Part shown: positions 32,617-41,551 of the stretch, piece by piece
How positions within the stretch are numbered: position 1 is the first letter of the stretch
How the letters are laid out: every line of letters starts with the position of its first letter
Assembly (NCBI GenBank): GCA_035472475.1
Contig: DATIPA010000256.1
Coordinates: forward strand, 3,799-67,798
Reading direction: 5' to 3'
Source of the DNA: JAFAXD01 sp035472475
GTDB lineage: Bacteria > Pseudomonadota > Alphaproteobacteria > Rhizobiales > Xanthobacteraceae
Length of the DNA: 64,000 bases
Notes under the pieces: model-generated
What the model was told of the DNA's origin: nothing
The model's database searches: none
Seen by the model: the letters and a program-made list of their open reading frames with translations, nothing else
Translations under genes and position numbers: made by a program

Positions 32617-32838
32617 ATGGAGCGGATCGAATCACCATTCGAGAAGGAACTGAGCAGTCTCATAAATCGGCACAGTCAAGAGCAAGCGTCGAACACGCCG
32701 GATTTCATCCTGACCCAATATCTGATCGGATGCCTAGCGGTGTTCACAACGGCGACGCAGCAGCGTGAAACCTGGTACGGGCGCGACGCACGACCATCGC
32801 CCGCCGAAGGCAGCGGGGCCGTGGAGGTCCGGCGATGA
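32617..32838 (+). CDS. conserved small phage protein, 73 aa
   Basis: GGAGCATGGAGC precedes the ATG. The core ELSSLINRHSQEQASNTPDF followed by ILTQYLIGCL is a small conserved sequence that I recall from many phages, usually annotated hypothetical. Sits between tail tube and tail chaperone genes; coupled to the next by ATGA. Function unknown. Confidence 0.65.
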   Translation: MERIESPFEKELSSLINRHSQEQASNTPDFILTQYLIGCLAVFTTATQQRETWYGRDARPSPAEGSGAVEVRR

Positions 32839-33404
32839 GCGGCGCGATCAAGCCGGCGAAGCCAGCAGGCCCGCCCCAGATGCCGGATGCACTCGCCGCG
32901 TTCTCGGCTGCGCTCGCACTGCGCTTCCCCGGCGTCGAGGTCAAGCGCTACGTCCTGCCGCGCATCGTCACGCAGTGCCGCGAGGTGTTCATCCGCGCGC
33001 TGACCAGCGAGGACATCATCATGGCCGCGTCGTTCGCCGACTCGCTGATGTCGGCCAACGAGAAGTCCAGCATTAAGCTCTCGAATGCGGCCGAGGAGCG
33101 CGAGTGTGTGCGGGTCGCGATCGTCGGGTTCGGCGATGCCGAGCACCTCGGCACGGACAACCGAGGGCCGATCTGGGGCGCGGTCACCTACCGCCATGTG
33201 AACATGGACGGCGTGCCGCTCGGCGAGATCAACGGCTGGCCGAAGCGGATGTGGGACGCGTTCGCCCGGTACTACAACGACGTGAACGGGCTGCCCATCG
33301 AGGAATTTCTCGAGGGGATCCGGGAGGCGCAGATCGTCGGCGCGTTCGCACCTCCGACAAGCGGGATCCCCGCAAGCGCCTCGCCTGGGAGGCTCGCCGG
33401 CTAG
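32835..33404 (+). CDS. tail assembly chaperone (gpG-like)
   Basis: 189 aa, ATGA-coupled. Its place between tube and tape measure, helical content and a C-terminus that is overlapped by a second frame match the tail assembly chaperone G of many phages, which binds the tape measure during tail assembly. See the frameshift extension at 33344-33568. Confidence 0.65.
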   Translation: MSGAIKPAKPAGPPQMPDALAAFSAALALRFPGVEVKRYVLPRIVTQCREVFIRALTSEDIIMAASFADSLMSANEKSSIKLSNAAEERECVRVAIVGFGDAEHLGTDNRGPIWGAVTYRHVNMDGVPLGEINGWPKRMWDAFARYYNDVNGLPIEEFLEGIREAQIVGAFAPPTSGIPASASPGRLAG

Positions 33405-33568
33405 CCCACCGCGAATACACCCGGCTCTACTGGCACGGTTGGCCAGGCACCCTCGCCGAGTTTCTCCTCCTGACCCTCACCGACCGCTGGCTCGCGAATG
33501 ACTCCCTCACCGAGCTGGTCGAGATCTCCAACGAAAAGGGTTCGACCCGACCGCGCGACGACCGCTGA
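33344..33568 (+). CDS. tail chaperone frameshift extension (gpGT-like)
   Basis: The -1 frame relative to the gpG-like gene stays open and encodes RKRLAWEARRLAHREYTRLY, then LAEFLLLTLTDRWL up to TGA 33566. It has no start codon near its beginning, so it is probably made by a -1 ribosomal frameshift between about 33340 and 33400, giving a G-T fusion. A GCGGG-ATC-CCCGC hairpin lies here (33361-33373). No canonical slippery heptamer is seen. Confidence 0.5.
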   Translation, partial: VRTSDKRDPRKRLAWEARRLAHREYTRLYWHGWPGTLAEFLLLTLTDRWLANDSLTELVEISNEKGSTRPRDDR

Positions 33569-33570
33569 CT

Positions 33571-35490
33571 ATGGCGACCGAGACCAACTACTCCGTGAAC
33601 GTCAAGTACGCGGTCGACAACCGCGGCGGCCGGAAGGGTACGTCCGAGCTCAATGACGACGTGCGCAAGCTCGATGCGAGCACGCGGTCCGCCGGCGACT
33701 CATTCGGCGTGCTCGGCGTGGCCGCGGCGGCAGCGTTCGGGTTCGCGGTGCACAAGGCCGAGGACGCGCTGATCGGGTTCAACTCGCGCGTCGAGGCGAG
33801 CAAGATCTCCCTCGCCGCGATGGTCCAGGGTTTCAAGGGCGGCGAATGGAGCGCCGCGCAGGACAACGCGACGCGGATGTACGACGAATTCCAGAAGTTC
33901 TCGGTCCAGACGCCGGTGACCACGCAGGACATCATGATGTTCGGCAAGAGCGTGGCGGCGGCGACGTTCGCGGCCGGCGGCTCGATCAAGGACCTGACCG
34001 CGATCACCGAGCAGGGCGTGATCAGTGCGAAGGCGTACGGCGAGGAATCTACGCTCGCCAGCCTGCAGCTCTCCGAGATGGTCATGGGCAACGTGACGTC
34101 CCGGATGCGGTTCGCGAAGATCATCCTCGGGCTGGCGAAGATGGACGAGGAACATTTCAAGGCCCTTTCCGGCGAGCAACGCATCAAGGTCGTGCGCGGC
34201 GTGCTCGAGGGCGACTCGATGAAGAATGCGCGCGATGCGCTCGGCGAGAGTTGGGAAGGCGTAACATCGACCTTCAAGGACAAGCTGCAGATCGTGTTTG
34301 GTACCGCCGGGAAATCCCTGTTCGACGTGATGAAGGTCGAGATCAAGAGCTGGAACCAATGGCTCGACGCCAACCAGGTTCGGATCGACCACATGGTGCA
34401 CAGCCTTTCCGAGGGTCTGATGACCGGGTTCGGCGTGGTCAAGGATGCCGTAAGCCTGCTGGTCACCCACGCCGACACGATCATGGCGATGGGCAAGATC
34501 TGGCTGGCGGTGAAGATCGGCGGGATGCTCGGCGGGAAGACCGGAGAAGGTAGTACCGGGCTTGTCAAGAGCGGCTCGGCACTCATGGCGTGGGGCCGCG
34601 GCGCGCGCGACAGCTACGACGAGGAAGGAAACTATGTCTACGAGAAAGCCGGCGCCGGACGACAGAATGTCTCCCTTAAGAGCGCCGCGGCCAATGCTGG
34701 GTTGATCGCGCAGTCCGCGGCGGTCGGCTATGCGCTCGGCTCGCTGATCAACGACGCGACCGGCGCATCGCATACCCTGGCCAACCTCGCATTGAGCAAG
34801 ACGGATCTGGCGTTCGAACGCGTAAACCACGCAAGCGAGCGGCTCACCACCGCCTTCGAGAGCGCGGCGGCGCGGATGAAGGGACCGACTGCACTCTCCA
34901 ACCTGCAGGGCTCGGTCGACGACTATCACGAGCAGGCCCGACTGGCCGGCAAGGTGCTCCATGCCATGGAGAAGGCGCGCACGCCGGAAGATCTGCAGGC
35001 AGTCCGCAAGGCCCAGGAGAACCTCGACGCCGCTGGAGTTGGACGAGACGATGTCAGCAAGGCCGGCGGGCTTCGAGGCTTCATCGACGCAATGAACGAT
35101 AAGGCGACGCAGCTGGCATTCAAGCAGTCTCAGCTGACCGTGCAGGGGCAGTACGAGCTGCAGTTCGGGATCCAGCACCTCACCGAGTACCAGGCGCAGA
35201 CCCTCGACACCGCGCGGGCGCAGCAGGACGTGCTGACCTATATCAACTCGCACGGGATGAAGATCACCGACGAGGATCGAAGGAGCATCGTCGAGATCAT
35301 CAAGAAAGACACGGAGGATCCCGAGGGCAAACACAAGAAGATGGCCGACAAGCCGAACGTCAACATCCACATCGCGCGCATCGAGGTGCAGAGCGATGAC
35401 CCGGACCGGATGGCGTTCGGCCTGGTCGAGTTCTTCCGGGATGCCGCGAAGAACCCGTCGAGCGCGGTCAACGCGCTGAGGGAGGGCTAG
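33571..35490 (+). CDS. tail tape measure protein
   Basis: 639 aa, starting 2 bp after the chaperone extension. Helical, with hydrophobic patches at about 45-60 and 295-330 and repeated coiled-coil segments; sets tail length. It is short for a tape measure (predicting a tail near 95 nm at about 0.15 nm per residue). Its last 35 residues contain DDPDRMAFGLVEFFRDAA, repeated almost unchanged in the early coiled-coil protein at 7250. Confidence 0.82.
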   Translation: MATETNYSVNVKYAVDNRGGRKGTSELNDDVRKLDASTRSAGDSFGVLGVAAAAAFGFAVHKAEDALIGFNSRVEASKISLAAMVQGFKGGEWSAAQDNATRMYDEFQKFSVQTPVTTQDIMMFGKSVAAATFAAGGSIKDLTAITEQGVISAKAYGEESTLASLQLSEMVMGNVTSRMRFAKIILGLAKMDEEHFKALSGEQRIKVVRGVLEGDSMKNARDALGESWEGVTSTFKDKLQIVFGTAGKSLFDVMKVEIKSWNQWLDANQVRIDHMVHSLSEGLMTGFGVVKDAVSLLVTHADTIMAMGKIWLAVKIGGMLGGKTGEGSTGLVKSGSALMAWGRGARDSYDEEGNYVYEKAGAGRQNVSLKSAAANAGLIAQSAAVGYALGSLINDATGASHTLANLALSKTDLAFERVNHASERLTTAFESAAARMKGPTALSNLQGSVDDYHEQARLAGKVLHAMEKARTPEDLQAVRKAQENLDAAGVGRDDVSKAGGLRGFIDAMNDKATQLAFKQSQLTVQGQYELQFGIQHLTEYQAQTLDTARAQQDVLTYINSHGMKITDEDRRSIVEIIKKDTEDPEGKHKKMADKPNVNIHIARIEVQSDDPDRMAFGLVEFFRDAAKNPSSAVNALREG

Positions 35491-35492
35491 TG

Positions 35493-35684
35493 CTACCGAA
35501 CGCGCAGCCCCTCCAGGGCGCCAGGCCATTCCTCGTCGATCTCGAACTCGGGCGCCAGGCTTTCTGCATCTTCCAGATCGACGAGCATCCCGGCCAGGGA
35601 TTCTGGGCTCAGCCGCGAAGCATAGCTCTGGATGCGGGCCTGGCGGTAAGCGGCCTTCTCTCGCTTTGTATGGTGGCGTGGCAT
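35493..35684 (-). CDS. antisense small gene (moron), 63 aa
   Basis: Minus-strand leaderless gene between tape measure and baseplate genes. The ATG at 35684 lies exactly 6 bp after the -10, which decides the start over upstream alternatives. The basic N-terminus (MPRHHTKREKAAYRQARIQS) and the acidic C-terminal half suggest a small regulator. Unrecognised. Confidence 0.6.
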   Translation of the reverse strand: MPRHHTKREKAAYRQARIQSYASRLSPESLAGMLVDLEDAESLAPEFEIDEEWPGALEGLRVR

Positions 35685-35690
35685 GAGACG

Positions 35691-35719
35691 TTTGTAGCAC
35701 GACTGCAGAGGATCGTCTA
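35691..35719 (-). promoter_or_regulatory. leaderless class-A promoter of antisense gene
   Basis: Minus strand: -35 TAGACG (35719-35714), 17-bp spacer, -10 TACAAA (35696-35691), 6 bp to ATG 35684. Confidence 0.7.
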
Positions 35720-36823
35720 GTGGCGGCCGGCCTTTTCGTGATCCAGGAGTCGGGCGCCTCGGGCGATCCTGCCGATGCGGGCGACGTGGGCGTGCGCTTC
35801 GAATGGACCGCCGACAGCACGCCGACCCGACCATTCACCGGCAACTCCGGCGGCGGCGCGCGCGCGTGCCCAGTCAAGCCGTGGGCGCAGCCGCGCGAGC
35901 AGCGGATCGTCAAGACGAACTACCCCAACGCGGTCAAGCCGAGCGTGCAGGTGATGGGGCCAGTGCTCGGCCAGCAGACGTTCACCGGGCGCTGGGATGA
36001 CCGCTACAACGGACCCGGCTACGCGAAGTTCGAGCAGTTCCGCATGGAGGAACTGATCGGCCGCGGCCGGATCGTCCGCATCTCGTACGATGAGTTCGCG
36101 TTCGACGGGATCATCGTGAACCTGGTCCCGACCGTGCAGAGGGCGTGGGACATTGACTACTCGATCACCTTCGAGGCGCTGTCGGTCCCGGCGGATCGCG
36201 ACACGCTCGCGGTGCCCATCACGCCGGATTCGCCGCTGACCTCGCTGAACGCGCACGATCTGGCGGTGCAGGCGACGCTCGATGCGGACGGCGTGGCTCC
36301 GCGGAACGCGGTGGCCGGCACGCTGGCCAATGACATCACCGAGCAGCTCGTCGCGATGACCAGCGCGCGTGACGAGCTCGGTTCCTCGATCGACCTGATC
36401 AATCTGTCCCTGCCGACCGCGCCGATCAACTCGTTCACGCGGATCGCCAGCCAGTTCAACGCGGCCAAGGCGGCGGCGTTCAACCTGCTGCTCCTCACCG
36501 CTGAGGTGCGCGCCGACCTCGACATGGCCCACCAGACCGCGATCAGCACGCTCGACTTTGAGGACTGGATCCGCTCGCTCCGGTTCGATGGCCGACTCGC
36601 GATGCAGACGGCGGCGGATGGCGCCGCGAATGCGACCGAGCATGCGGAGCCGAGCGCGGTCCGCCGGTACCGGCCATCGGCCGGCGAGCACCTGTACGCG
36701 ATCTCCCGGCGGTTCTACAACACGCCGCACGCGTGGCACCTGATCTACGAGCGCAACTCGCTGCGCACGTTCGTCATGTCGGGCGCCGAGATCCTCTTCA
36801 TCCCGGAGCGGGGCGGCACGTGA
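35720..36823 (+). CDS. baseplate/tail protein with C-terminal LysM domain, 367 aa
   Basis: GTG start. The C-terminal 50 residues (YRPSAGEHLYAISRRFYNTPHAWHLIYERN in two parts) form a LysM-like peptidoglycan-binding domain, as in gp53/LysM baseplate proteins that follow the tape measure in many myophages. The N-terminal part is beta-rich (tail-associated). It probably connects tape measure and hub. Confidence 0.7.
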   Translation: MAAGLFVIQESGASGDPADAGDVGVRFEWTADSTPTRPFTGNSGGGARACPVKPWAQPREQRIVKTNYPNAVKPSVQVMGPVLGQQTFTGRWDDRYNGPGYAKFEQFRMEELIGRGRIVRISYDEFAFDGIIVNLVPTVQRAWDIDYSITFEALSVPADRDTLAVPITPDSPLTSLNAHDLAVQATLDADGVAPRNAVAGTLANDITEQLVAMTSARDELGSSIDLINLSLPTAPINSFTRIASQFNAAKAAAFNLLLLTAEVRADLDMAHQTAISTLDFEDWIRSLRFDGRLAMQTAADGAANATEHAEPSAVRRYRPSAGEHLYAISRRFYNTPHAWHLIYERNSLRTFVMSGAEILFIPERGGT

Positions 36824-36828
36824 GCCGG

Positions 36829-37401
36829 CTACTCGTCCTCGCCGTCCTCATTCGGGAAGCACTCGCGCTCCCACGTCTTGCGCCACGCGTTGACCTCGGC
36901 GATCGGGTAGCTCTTACGCAGCGTCATGTGCGGGGCCAGGCATCCGGTCGCCTGCTCACCCCGCCGCGGCCAGCAGTGGAACTCTACCGTCATGGCGTCG
37001 AAATCGACGATGTAACCGAGGTCGACATCGGCGTTGCGCATGCGGATCATGACGCCGGCGGTGACCACATGCTCGATGCCATGGGACGGCTGGGCGTTCC
37101 GCAGCAGTCGATACCAAGTGACATCGCGATCGGTGATGCCATCCCCGCCGCCGACGCGCATGTCGAGGTAGCGATTGCCGAGGCGCTTGACGTGGTCGGC
37201 GTCCGCGATGGCCTCACTGTCGTCGACCATGGTGATCCCGGACACATCGGTCATCGTCTGCGCCAGCCGGTTCGGCGCACATGCTGCGCGCACCCATTCG
37301 ACCACCGTATCGCCGAGACCGGATGGGTACGAGTCGCTGTGGTTGTAGGTCAGCTTTTCCTGGCCATCGATGCGAAATCCAAAGACTCCTCGCGTGCTCA
37401 T
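36829..37401 (-). CDS. antisense conserved phage protein (moron), 190 aa
   Basis: Minus-strand gene between baseplate genes. The N-terminus MSTRGVFGFRIDGQEKLTYN followed by HSDSYPSGLG resembles a conserved phage protein, without assigned function, that I recall as opening in this way. Unlike the other antisense genes it has a leader of about 12 nt and a Shine-Dalgarno (AAAGGAG) before ATG 37401. Cys content is low; probably a soluble enzyme-like protein. Confidence 0.65.
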   Translation of the reverse strand: MSTRGVFGFRIDGQEKLTYNHSDSYPSGLGDTVVEWVRAACAPNRLAQTMTDVSGITMVDDSEAIADADHVKRLGNRYLDMRVGGGDGITDRDVTWYRLLRNAQPSHGIEHVVTAGVMIRMRNADVDLGYIVDFDAMTVEFHCWPRRGEQATGCLAPHMTLRKSYPIAEVNAWRKTWERECFPNEDGEDE

Positions 37402-37419
37402 GGTTGCTCCTTTCGCCGA

Positions 37420-37448
37420 AAAGTAGTACGACTACAAAACAGCGTCAA
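37420..37448 (-). promoter_or_regulatory. promoter of antisense gene, leadered
   Basis: Minus strand: -35 TTGACG (37448-37443), 17-bp spacer with TTTGTAG-TCGTA-CTACTTT, -10 TACTTT (37425-37420). The ATG lies 18 bp beyond the -10, so this transcript has a short leader. Confidence 0.7.
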
Positions 37449-37457
37449 GGTGCCATC

Positions 37458-39149
37458 GTGACCGCCTCGCCGACCGCAGGCCAGAGCGTGTTCCGGCCCC
37501 AGTGCCGCGCGATCCTGCAGGTCATCCTCGACGGGTTCGGCGACAGCGTGCAGGACTCGGAAATCCAGGTCATCCCGATCATCCCCAAGTCGTGCACGAT
37601 CCACGTCAACAGCTACAAGCAGGCCGACTCGTATGAACTGGTGTTCGAGGCCAATGATCTGCCGTTCGACCCGGCGATCATCCGGGCCGGCGCCGCCGAG
37701 ATCTTTCTGTTCGACACGCCGAGCAACAATGACCCGGGGCAGCGGGTGCTCGATCGTGCGCATCCGCTGAGCTCGATCGATCCGGGCAACACGCGGCCCC
37801 GATCTGCCGGCGAGAGCTTGGGGCTCGACCTGGACATCAACGCCGCAGAGTTCACCCTCGCCTACAAGCCCCGGATCGTCGGCACGTTCGACGACGATGA
37901 TCTTGAGATGTCGGACGCCGGCAAGTGGGTCACGATCCGCGGCCAGGACTACACCGCGTTCCTCTGCGCGATCCAGTTCCCGCCGAACGCGGACCACACG
38001 GCGCGGCGGATCCCGGTCGGCAAGCGGCTCGACGAGATCGTCGGCGACCTACTCTCCGAGGCCGACCCGGACGGCCAGCTCGACGTGGTCGTGCGCGGGC
38101 TGAACGCGGCGGATCTGCCGATCGTGCATAGCGAGGTCGCGACGAACAAGCGGGGGATCGCCGTCGAGCAGGCCACGAGCTACTGGGATGTGATCTACAA
38201 GCTCGTCGAGCGGTACGGGTTCATCACGTTCGTGGATGGTCTGGACGTCGTGATCAGCCAGCCGAAGACGATCACCGACAAGGACGTCGGCTCGATCCGC
38301 CGGCTCGCCTGGGGGCGCAATCTCGAGCACCTCACGCTCAAGCGCCACCTCGGCAAGGAGCAGGCGCCCACACAGGTGGTGCGCTGCTACGTGCCGGGCA
38401 AGGGCACGCTCACGGCCGAGTTTCCGGACGGGCAGATCGACCGCTCCGGCGTATTCGTGGGCAAGGGTAAGCCGGGCAAGCACGGCGCCAAGCTCCGGTT
38501 CAAGCGGCGCATCAAGGAGCGCACGACGGTCTCGAAGAAGGGCAAAGTCAAGACCACGGTACGCGAGCGCGATGAGTACCAGATCAGCGATGTCCACGGG
38601 ATCACCGACCCGGCGATCCTCAGGCGCATCGCCGAGAACCGCTACCACCTGCTGGGCAAGGCCGAACGCACCGTGGTCGCCAAGACGCGGGACCTCAAGG
38701 TGCTCACCGGGGACACGCGAGACGGCAACTTCGCGAATCTACTCGAGGTTGCGGCGGGCGACGCGTTCACCGTCGAGTGGGACGAATTTAACAGCGAGAT
38801 GCTGCAGAACAAGACGCTGCCGGACGCGGCCAAACAGGCCCGGCTCGTGGCCAAGGGCTATCAGGCCAGCGTCGCCGCCACGATCGTGAAGCACTACCAG
38901 ATCCTTGGCGCCATGGTGCGACCTTTGCGCTTCAAGGAGGGCACGATCGAGTACGATGCCGACAAGGGCGTGTCCATCGAACTCCAGTTACAGGACTTCC
39001 TCGTGATCGACGGCATCCGCGGCGACAGCGGGGCCGTGCGGCAGCCAACGCTCGCGCAGCGCCGCGAGACCTTGCGCAAGCACAACGGCGCTCCGGTGGG
39101 CTGGAGCGCGAAGTACCAGGCCGCGCAGCAGCGGAGGTTTGGGAAGTGA
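37458..39149 (+). CDS. baseplate hub protein (gpD/gp27-like)
   Basis: 563 aa from GTG 37458. Follows the LysM protein. The body is a large beta-rich tail hub with central segments like VTIRGQDYTAFLCA and VIYKLVERYGFITFVDG (typical of late-control gpD/VgrG-type hub proteins), then a charged linker and a C-terminal beta domain. It joins the tail tube to the spike. Confidence 0.7.
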   Translation: MTASPTAGQSVFRPQCRAILQVILDGFGDSVQDSEIQVIPIIPKSCTIHVNSYKQADSYELVFEANDLPFDPAIIRAGAAEIFLFDTPSNNDPGQRVLDRAHPLSSIDPGNTRPRSAGESLGLDLDINAAEFTLAYKPRIVGTFDDDDLEMSDAGKWVTIRGQDYTAFLCAIQFPPNADHTARRIPVGKRLDEIVGDLLSEADPDGQLDVVVRGLNAADLPIVHSEVATNKRGIAVEQATSYWDVIYKLVERYGFITFVDGLDVVISQPKTITDKDVGSIRRLAWGRNLEHLTLKRHLGKEQAPTQVVRCYVPGKGTLTAEFPDGQIDRSGVFVGKGKPGKHGAKLRFKRRIKERTTVSKKGKVKTTVRERDEYQISDVHGITDPAILRRIAENRYHLLGKAERTVVAKTRDLKVLTGDTRDGNFANLLEVAAGDAFTVEWDEFNSEMLQNKTLPDAAKQARLVAKGYQASVAATIVKHYQILGAMVRPLRFKEGTIEYDADKGVSIELQLQDFLVIDGIRGDSGAVRQPTLAQRRETLRKHNGAPVGWSAKYQAAQQRRFGK

Positions 39150-39154
39150 GTGGG

Positions 39155-39376
39155 CTACACGCGCGGCGGCCAGCACCAGCGGTCGGTCTCGATCGTCTCG
39201 CTCTGCTCGGCGTCATAGACGACGTGTTGCTTGCCGGCGATGTCCCAATAGACGAGGTTCGCTCGACCTGTGGTCTGGTTGACGCCTACTACGAGGCCGG
39301 GACATGGCTGGTCACTGCCGGTGAATGGCGGAAGGAAGTGGACGATACGGCCAACGGTTGGTTTCTGATTCGACAT
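39155..39376 (-). CDS. antisense small gene (moron), 73 aa
   Basis: Minus-strand leaderless gene between hub and spike genes. Beta-rich small protein (VGRIVHFLPPF; LVVGVNQTTGRANLVYWDIAG in two parts) reminiscent of a small SH3-like barrel. No family name. Its promoter is a textbook class-A copy. Confidence 0.65.
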   Translation of the reverse strand: MSNQKPTVGRIVHFLPPFTGSDQPCPGLVVGVNQTTGRANLVYWDIAGKQHVVYDAEQSETIETDRWCWPPRV

Positions 39377-39382
39377 GCCAAG

Positions 39383-39411
39383 TTTGTAGCACCGATACGC
39401 TGCGCGGTCAA
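39383..39411 (-). promoter_or_regulatory. leaderless class-A promoter of antisense gene
   Basis: Minus strand: -35 TTGACC (39411-39406), 17-bp spacer ending CGGTGC, -10 TACAAA (39388-39383), 6 bp to ATG 39376. Confidence 0.85.
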
Positions 39412-39420
39412 GGGGGCATC

Positions 39421-39999
39421 GTGAAGATCACCGCCCCGTACCGCGGCCGGTCGTCGAGCAAGCGCCCTGACCTGACCGATCTGCGGCACGTGCTCAGCCA
39501 GGGCGATGCGCAGCGGATGTGGTGCTGCATCGCGCTCGTGCAGGCGCCGGCGGGTGAACAGCACTTCGAGGTACTCGCGGACGATGTGCACGTCGAGGTC
39601 GTCACGCAGCCCTCGCTGATTCCGCTGACCTGCCGGCTCGCCGCCGGGATCTGGCGGATCCCGGACGTCGGTGAGGAGGTCATGGTCCTGATCCCCGAGG
39701 GCCGGATCGACTTCATGCCCATGCTGATCGACGTGCTGAGCTCGGGCTCCGTGCCGACCACGCAGGGGCCCGCGCTCGGGACGTCGGTGCTCGCGCGGCC
39801 GAGCGTGCTGATCCACGATGGCTCCGGCGGCGCCGTGCCGCTCGCCACGGTCCCAGATCTGAACGCGCTCAAGTCGGCGATTCAGGGCTGGATGCCGGTC
39901 GCCAATGACGGCGGTGCGGCGCTCAAGGCGGCGCTCCTCGCGCTGTTCGCCGGCCCGCCGACATGGCCCGCGGGAACGACCGTCCTGGAGGCCAAATGA
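39421..39999 (+). CDS. baseplate spike protein (gpV/gp5-like)
   Basis: 192 aa, GTG start. An OB-like N-terminal region with GDAQRMWCCIALVQAPAG and VHVEVVTQPSLIPLTCRLAA and a WRIPDVGEEVMVLIPEG segment resembles the gpV/phage spike OB-fold; the C-terminus is short. It would form the membrane-piercing tip of the tail. Coupled by ATGA to the gp25-like gene. Confidence 0.65.
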   Translation: MKITAPYRGRSSSKRPDLTDLRHVLSQGDAQRMWCCIALVQAPAGEQHFEVLADDVHVEVVTQPSLIPLTCRLAAGIWRIPDVGEEVMVLIPEGRIDFMPMLIDVLSSGSVPTTQGPALGTSVLARPSVLIHDGSGGAVPLATVPDLNALKSAIQGWMPVANDGGAALKAALLALFAGPPTWPAGTTVLEAK

Positions 40000-40457
40000 C
40001 CAACGCGAGCGGACTCCCACAGGCCGAGCAGAACGCGCAGACCGCGCGTTTCTACGGCGCGGACATCTGGCTCGACATCTCGCGCCCGGACGCGACCGGA
40101 CAGGCGCAGTACATCGTAACCCCGGCGGGCGATCTACAGCTCGCCACCGGCCGCGAGGCGCTGCGGCAGTCACTGCTCCGGCGCACGCTGACCGACCCCG
40201 GCGAATGGCAGACCGCGCCCGACTTTGGCGTCGGGGCGCGGCAGTTCGTCAAGGGCAGGAACACCGACACCGAGCGGACCGCGCTGATCAACCGCGTGCG
40301 CTCGCAGTACCTGCGCGACCCGCGGGTCCAGAGCGTGGACCTCGTGCTCGTGACCCCGCTCGACGACGGCTCGCCCGGCGTGCTGCTCCAGGCGCAGGTG
40401 ACACCCAAGGGGCAGCTCGGCGTGCAACCGCTCCCTGTTCACCTGGAGATCCGCTGA
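39996..40457 (+). CDS. baseplate wedge protein (gpW/gp25-like)
   Basis: 153 aa, ATGA-coupled. The central LRQSLLRRTLTDPGEWQTAP followed by FGVGARQFVKG and VRSQYLRDPRVQSVDLV matches the gp25/W family (Ile/Leu-rich core with E and D conserved). The wedge protein initiates sheath assembly on the baseplate. The overlap TGATG leads into baseplate J. Confidence 0.8.
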   Translation: MTNASGLPQAEQNAQTARFYGADIWLDISRPDATGQAQYIVTPAGDLQLATGREALRQSLLRRTLTDPGEWQTAPDFGVGARQFVKGRNTDTERTALINRVRSQYLRDPRVQSVDLVLVTPLDDGSPGVLLQAQVTPKGQLGVQPLPVHLEIR

Positions 40458-41551
40458 TGTCTGCCGCGCCCAGCTTCGACGATCTACTCGCCCAATTCGA
40501 AGCCGAGGCGCTCGCGCGCTTCATCGGCCCGGTGCCCCTGACCTTCCTCGAAGGCGACGTCACGACCGCGCTCCAGCACGGCGCGGCGGCGATGGCGGAT
40601 GCGGTCATCCGTCACCAAGTGCAGGCCTTCCGGGATACCTTCATCGATGGCGCCAAGGGTGACGCGCTGACCACGCTCTCGAATGACCACCTCAACATCC
40701 AGCGCAACCCGGCGACGTTCGCGCAAGCCTCAGTTGCATTCTCGCGCACGGGCGGCGGGGCCGGCGGTACGCTGTCGGCGGGTTTCACCGTCGCCAGCGC
40801 GATCGACGCGAGCGGGAACTCGGTCACCTTCACCCTGGACACCAACGTCACGTTCGGCAGCGGCGACAACGGCCCGCACAGTGCCGGCGTTACCGCGCAG
40901 ATCGCCGGTCGAGCCGGGGACGTCGGGGCCGGCACGATCGTCCGGCTCACCGGCACGCCGTTGTTCAGCTCGCTGGTCACCTGCACGAACGCGGCGACGG
41001 CCGCCGGCGGGAACGACGAGGAGCAGGATCCGAATCTGCGAGTGCGGGACCGCAACTTCTGGCAGACCCTGCGCCGCGGCACACTCGGGGCACTCGAACA
41101 GGGCGCGCTGACCGTGCCGAGCGTCCGGGTCGCGCGCGCCACCGAGGACCAGAGCACCGGCATCGTGACGCTCGTGGTCAGCGACAGCGACGGCAACAGC
41201 ACGGCGCAGATGGTCTCCGATGTGATCGCCGAGCTGGTGAACTGGAAGGCCGGTGGCGGCGTCGTGACGGTGCTCGGCGCGACCGTGCTGCTCGTGGACG
41301 TGACCGGCATGCTGGTCGCTGAGCCGGGCGTCGACACCTCCGTGCTCGGGCCAGTGGCGGCGGATGCGATCGTTGGGCGCATCGCCAAGCAGCGCCAGGG
41401 CGAGACGTTGTTTATCGACTCGATCAAGGCGGCGGCGCTCGGCGTGGACCCGGATGCACTCAACGCGCTCGTGCTCACCACTCCGACAGTCGACGTCGTG
41501 CCCGGCTCACCGAGCCAGGTGATCCGCGCAGGCGTGGTGACCATCTCGTGA
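40457..41551 (+). CDS. baseplate assembly protein J
   Basis: 364 aa. TGATG overlap with the wedge gene. Gly/Thr/Ala-rich centre with repeated VTCTNAATAAGGNDEEQDPNL-like segments and an N-terminal ALTTLSNDHLNIQRNPAT block match baseplate J-like proteins that form wedge arms. Conserved order W-J-I in myophages supports the call. Confidence 0.85.
   Translation: MSAAPSFDDLLAQFEAEALARFIGPVPLTFLEGDVTTALQHGAAAMADAVIRHQVQAFRDTFIDGAKGDALTTLSNDHLNIQRNPATFAQASVAFSRTGGGAGGTLSAGFTVASAIDASGNSVTFTLDTNVTFGSGDNGPHSAGVTAQIAGRAGDVGAGTIVRLTGTPLFSSLVTCTNAATAAGGNDEEQDPNLRVRDRNFWQTLRRGTLGALEQGALTVPSVRVARATEDQSTGIVTLVVSDSDGNSTAQMVSDVIAELVNWKAGGGVVTVLGATVLLVDVTGMLVAEPGVDTSVLGPVAADAIVGRIAKQRQGETLFIDSIKAAALGVDPDALNALVLTTPTVDVVPGSPSQVIRAGVVTIS

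Noticed and set aside
33700..35913. 737-codon open frame on the minus strand opposite the tape measure
   Set aside because: Composition is that of a shadow frame and no promoter or start site of the type seen for real minus genes is present; only the 63-codon gene at 35493 has one.
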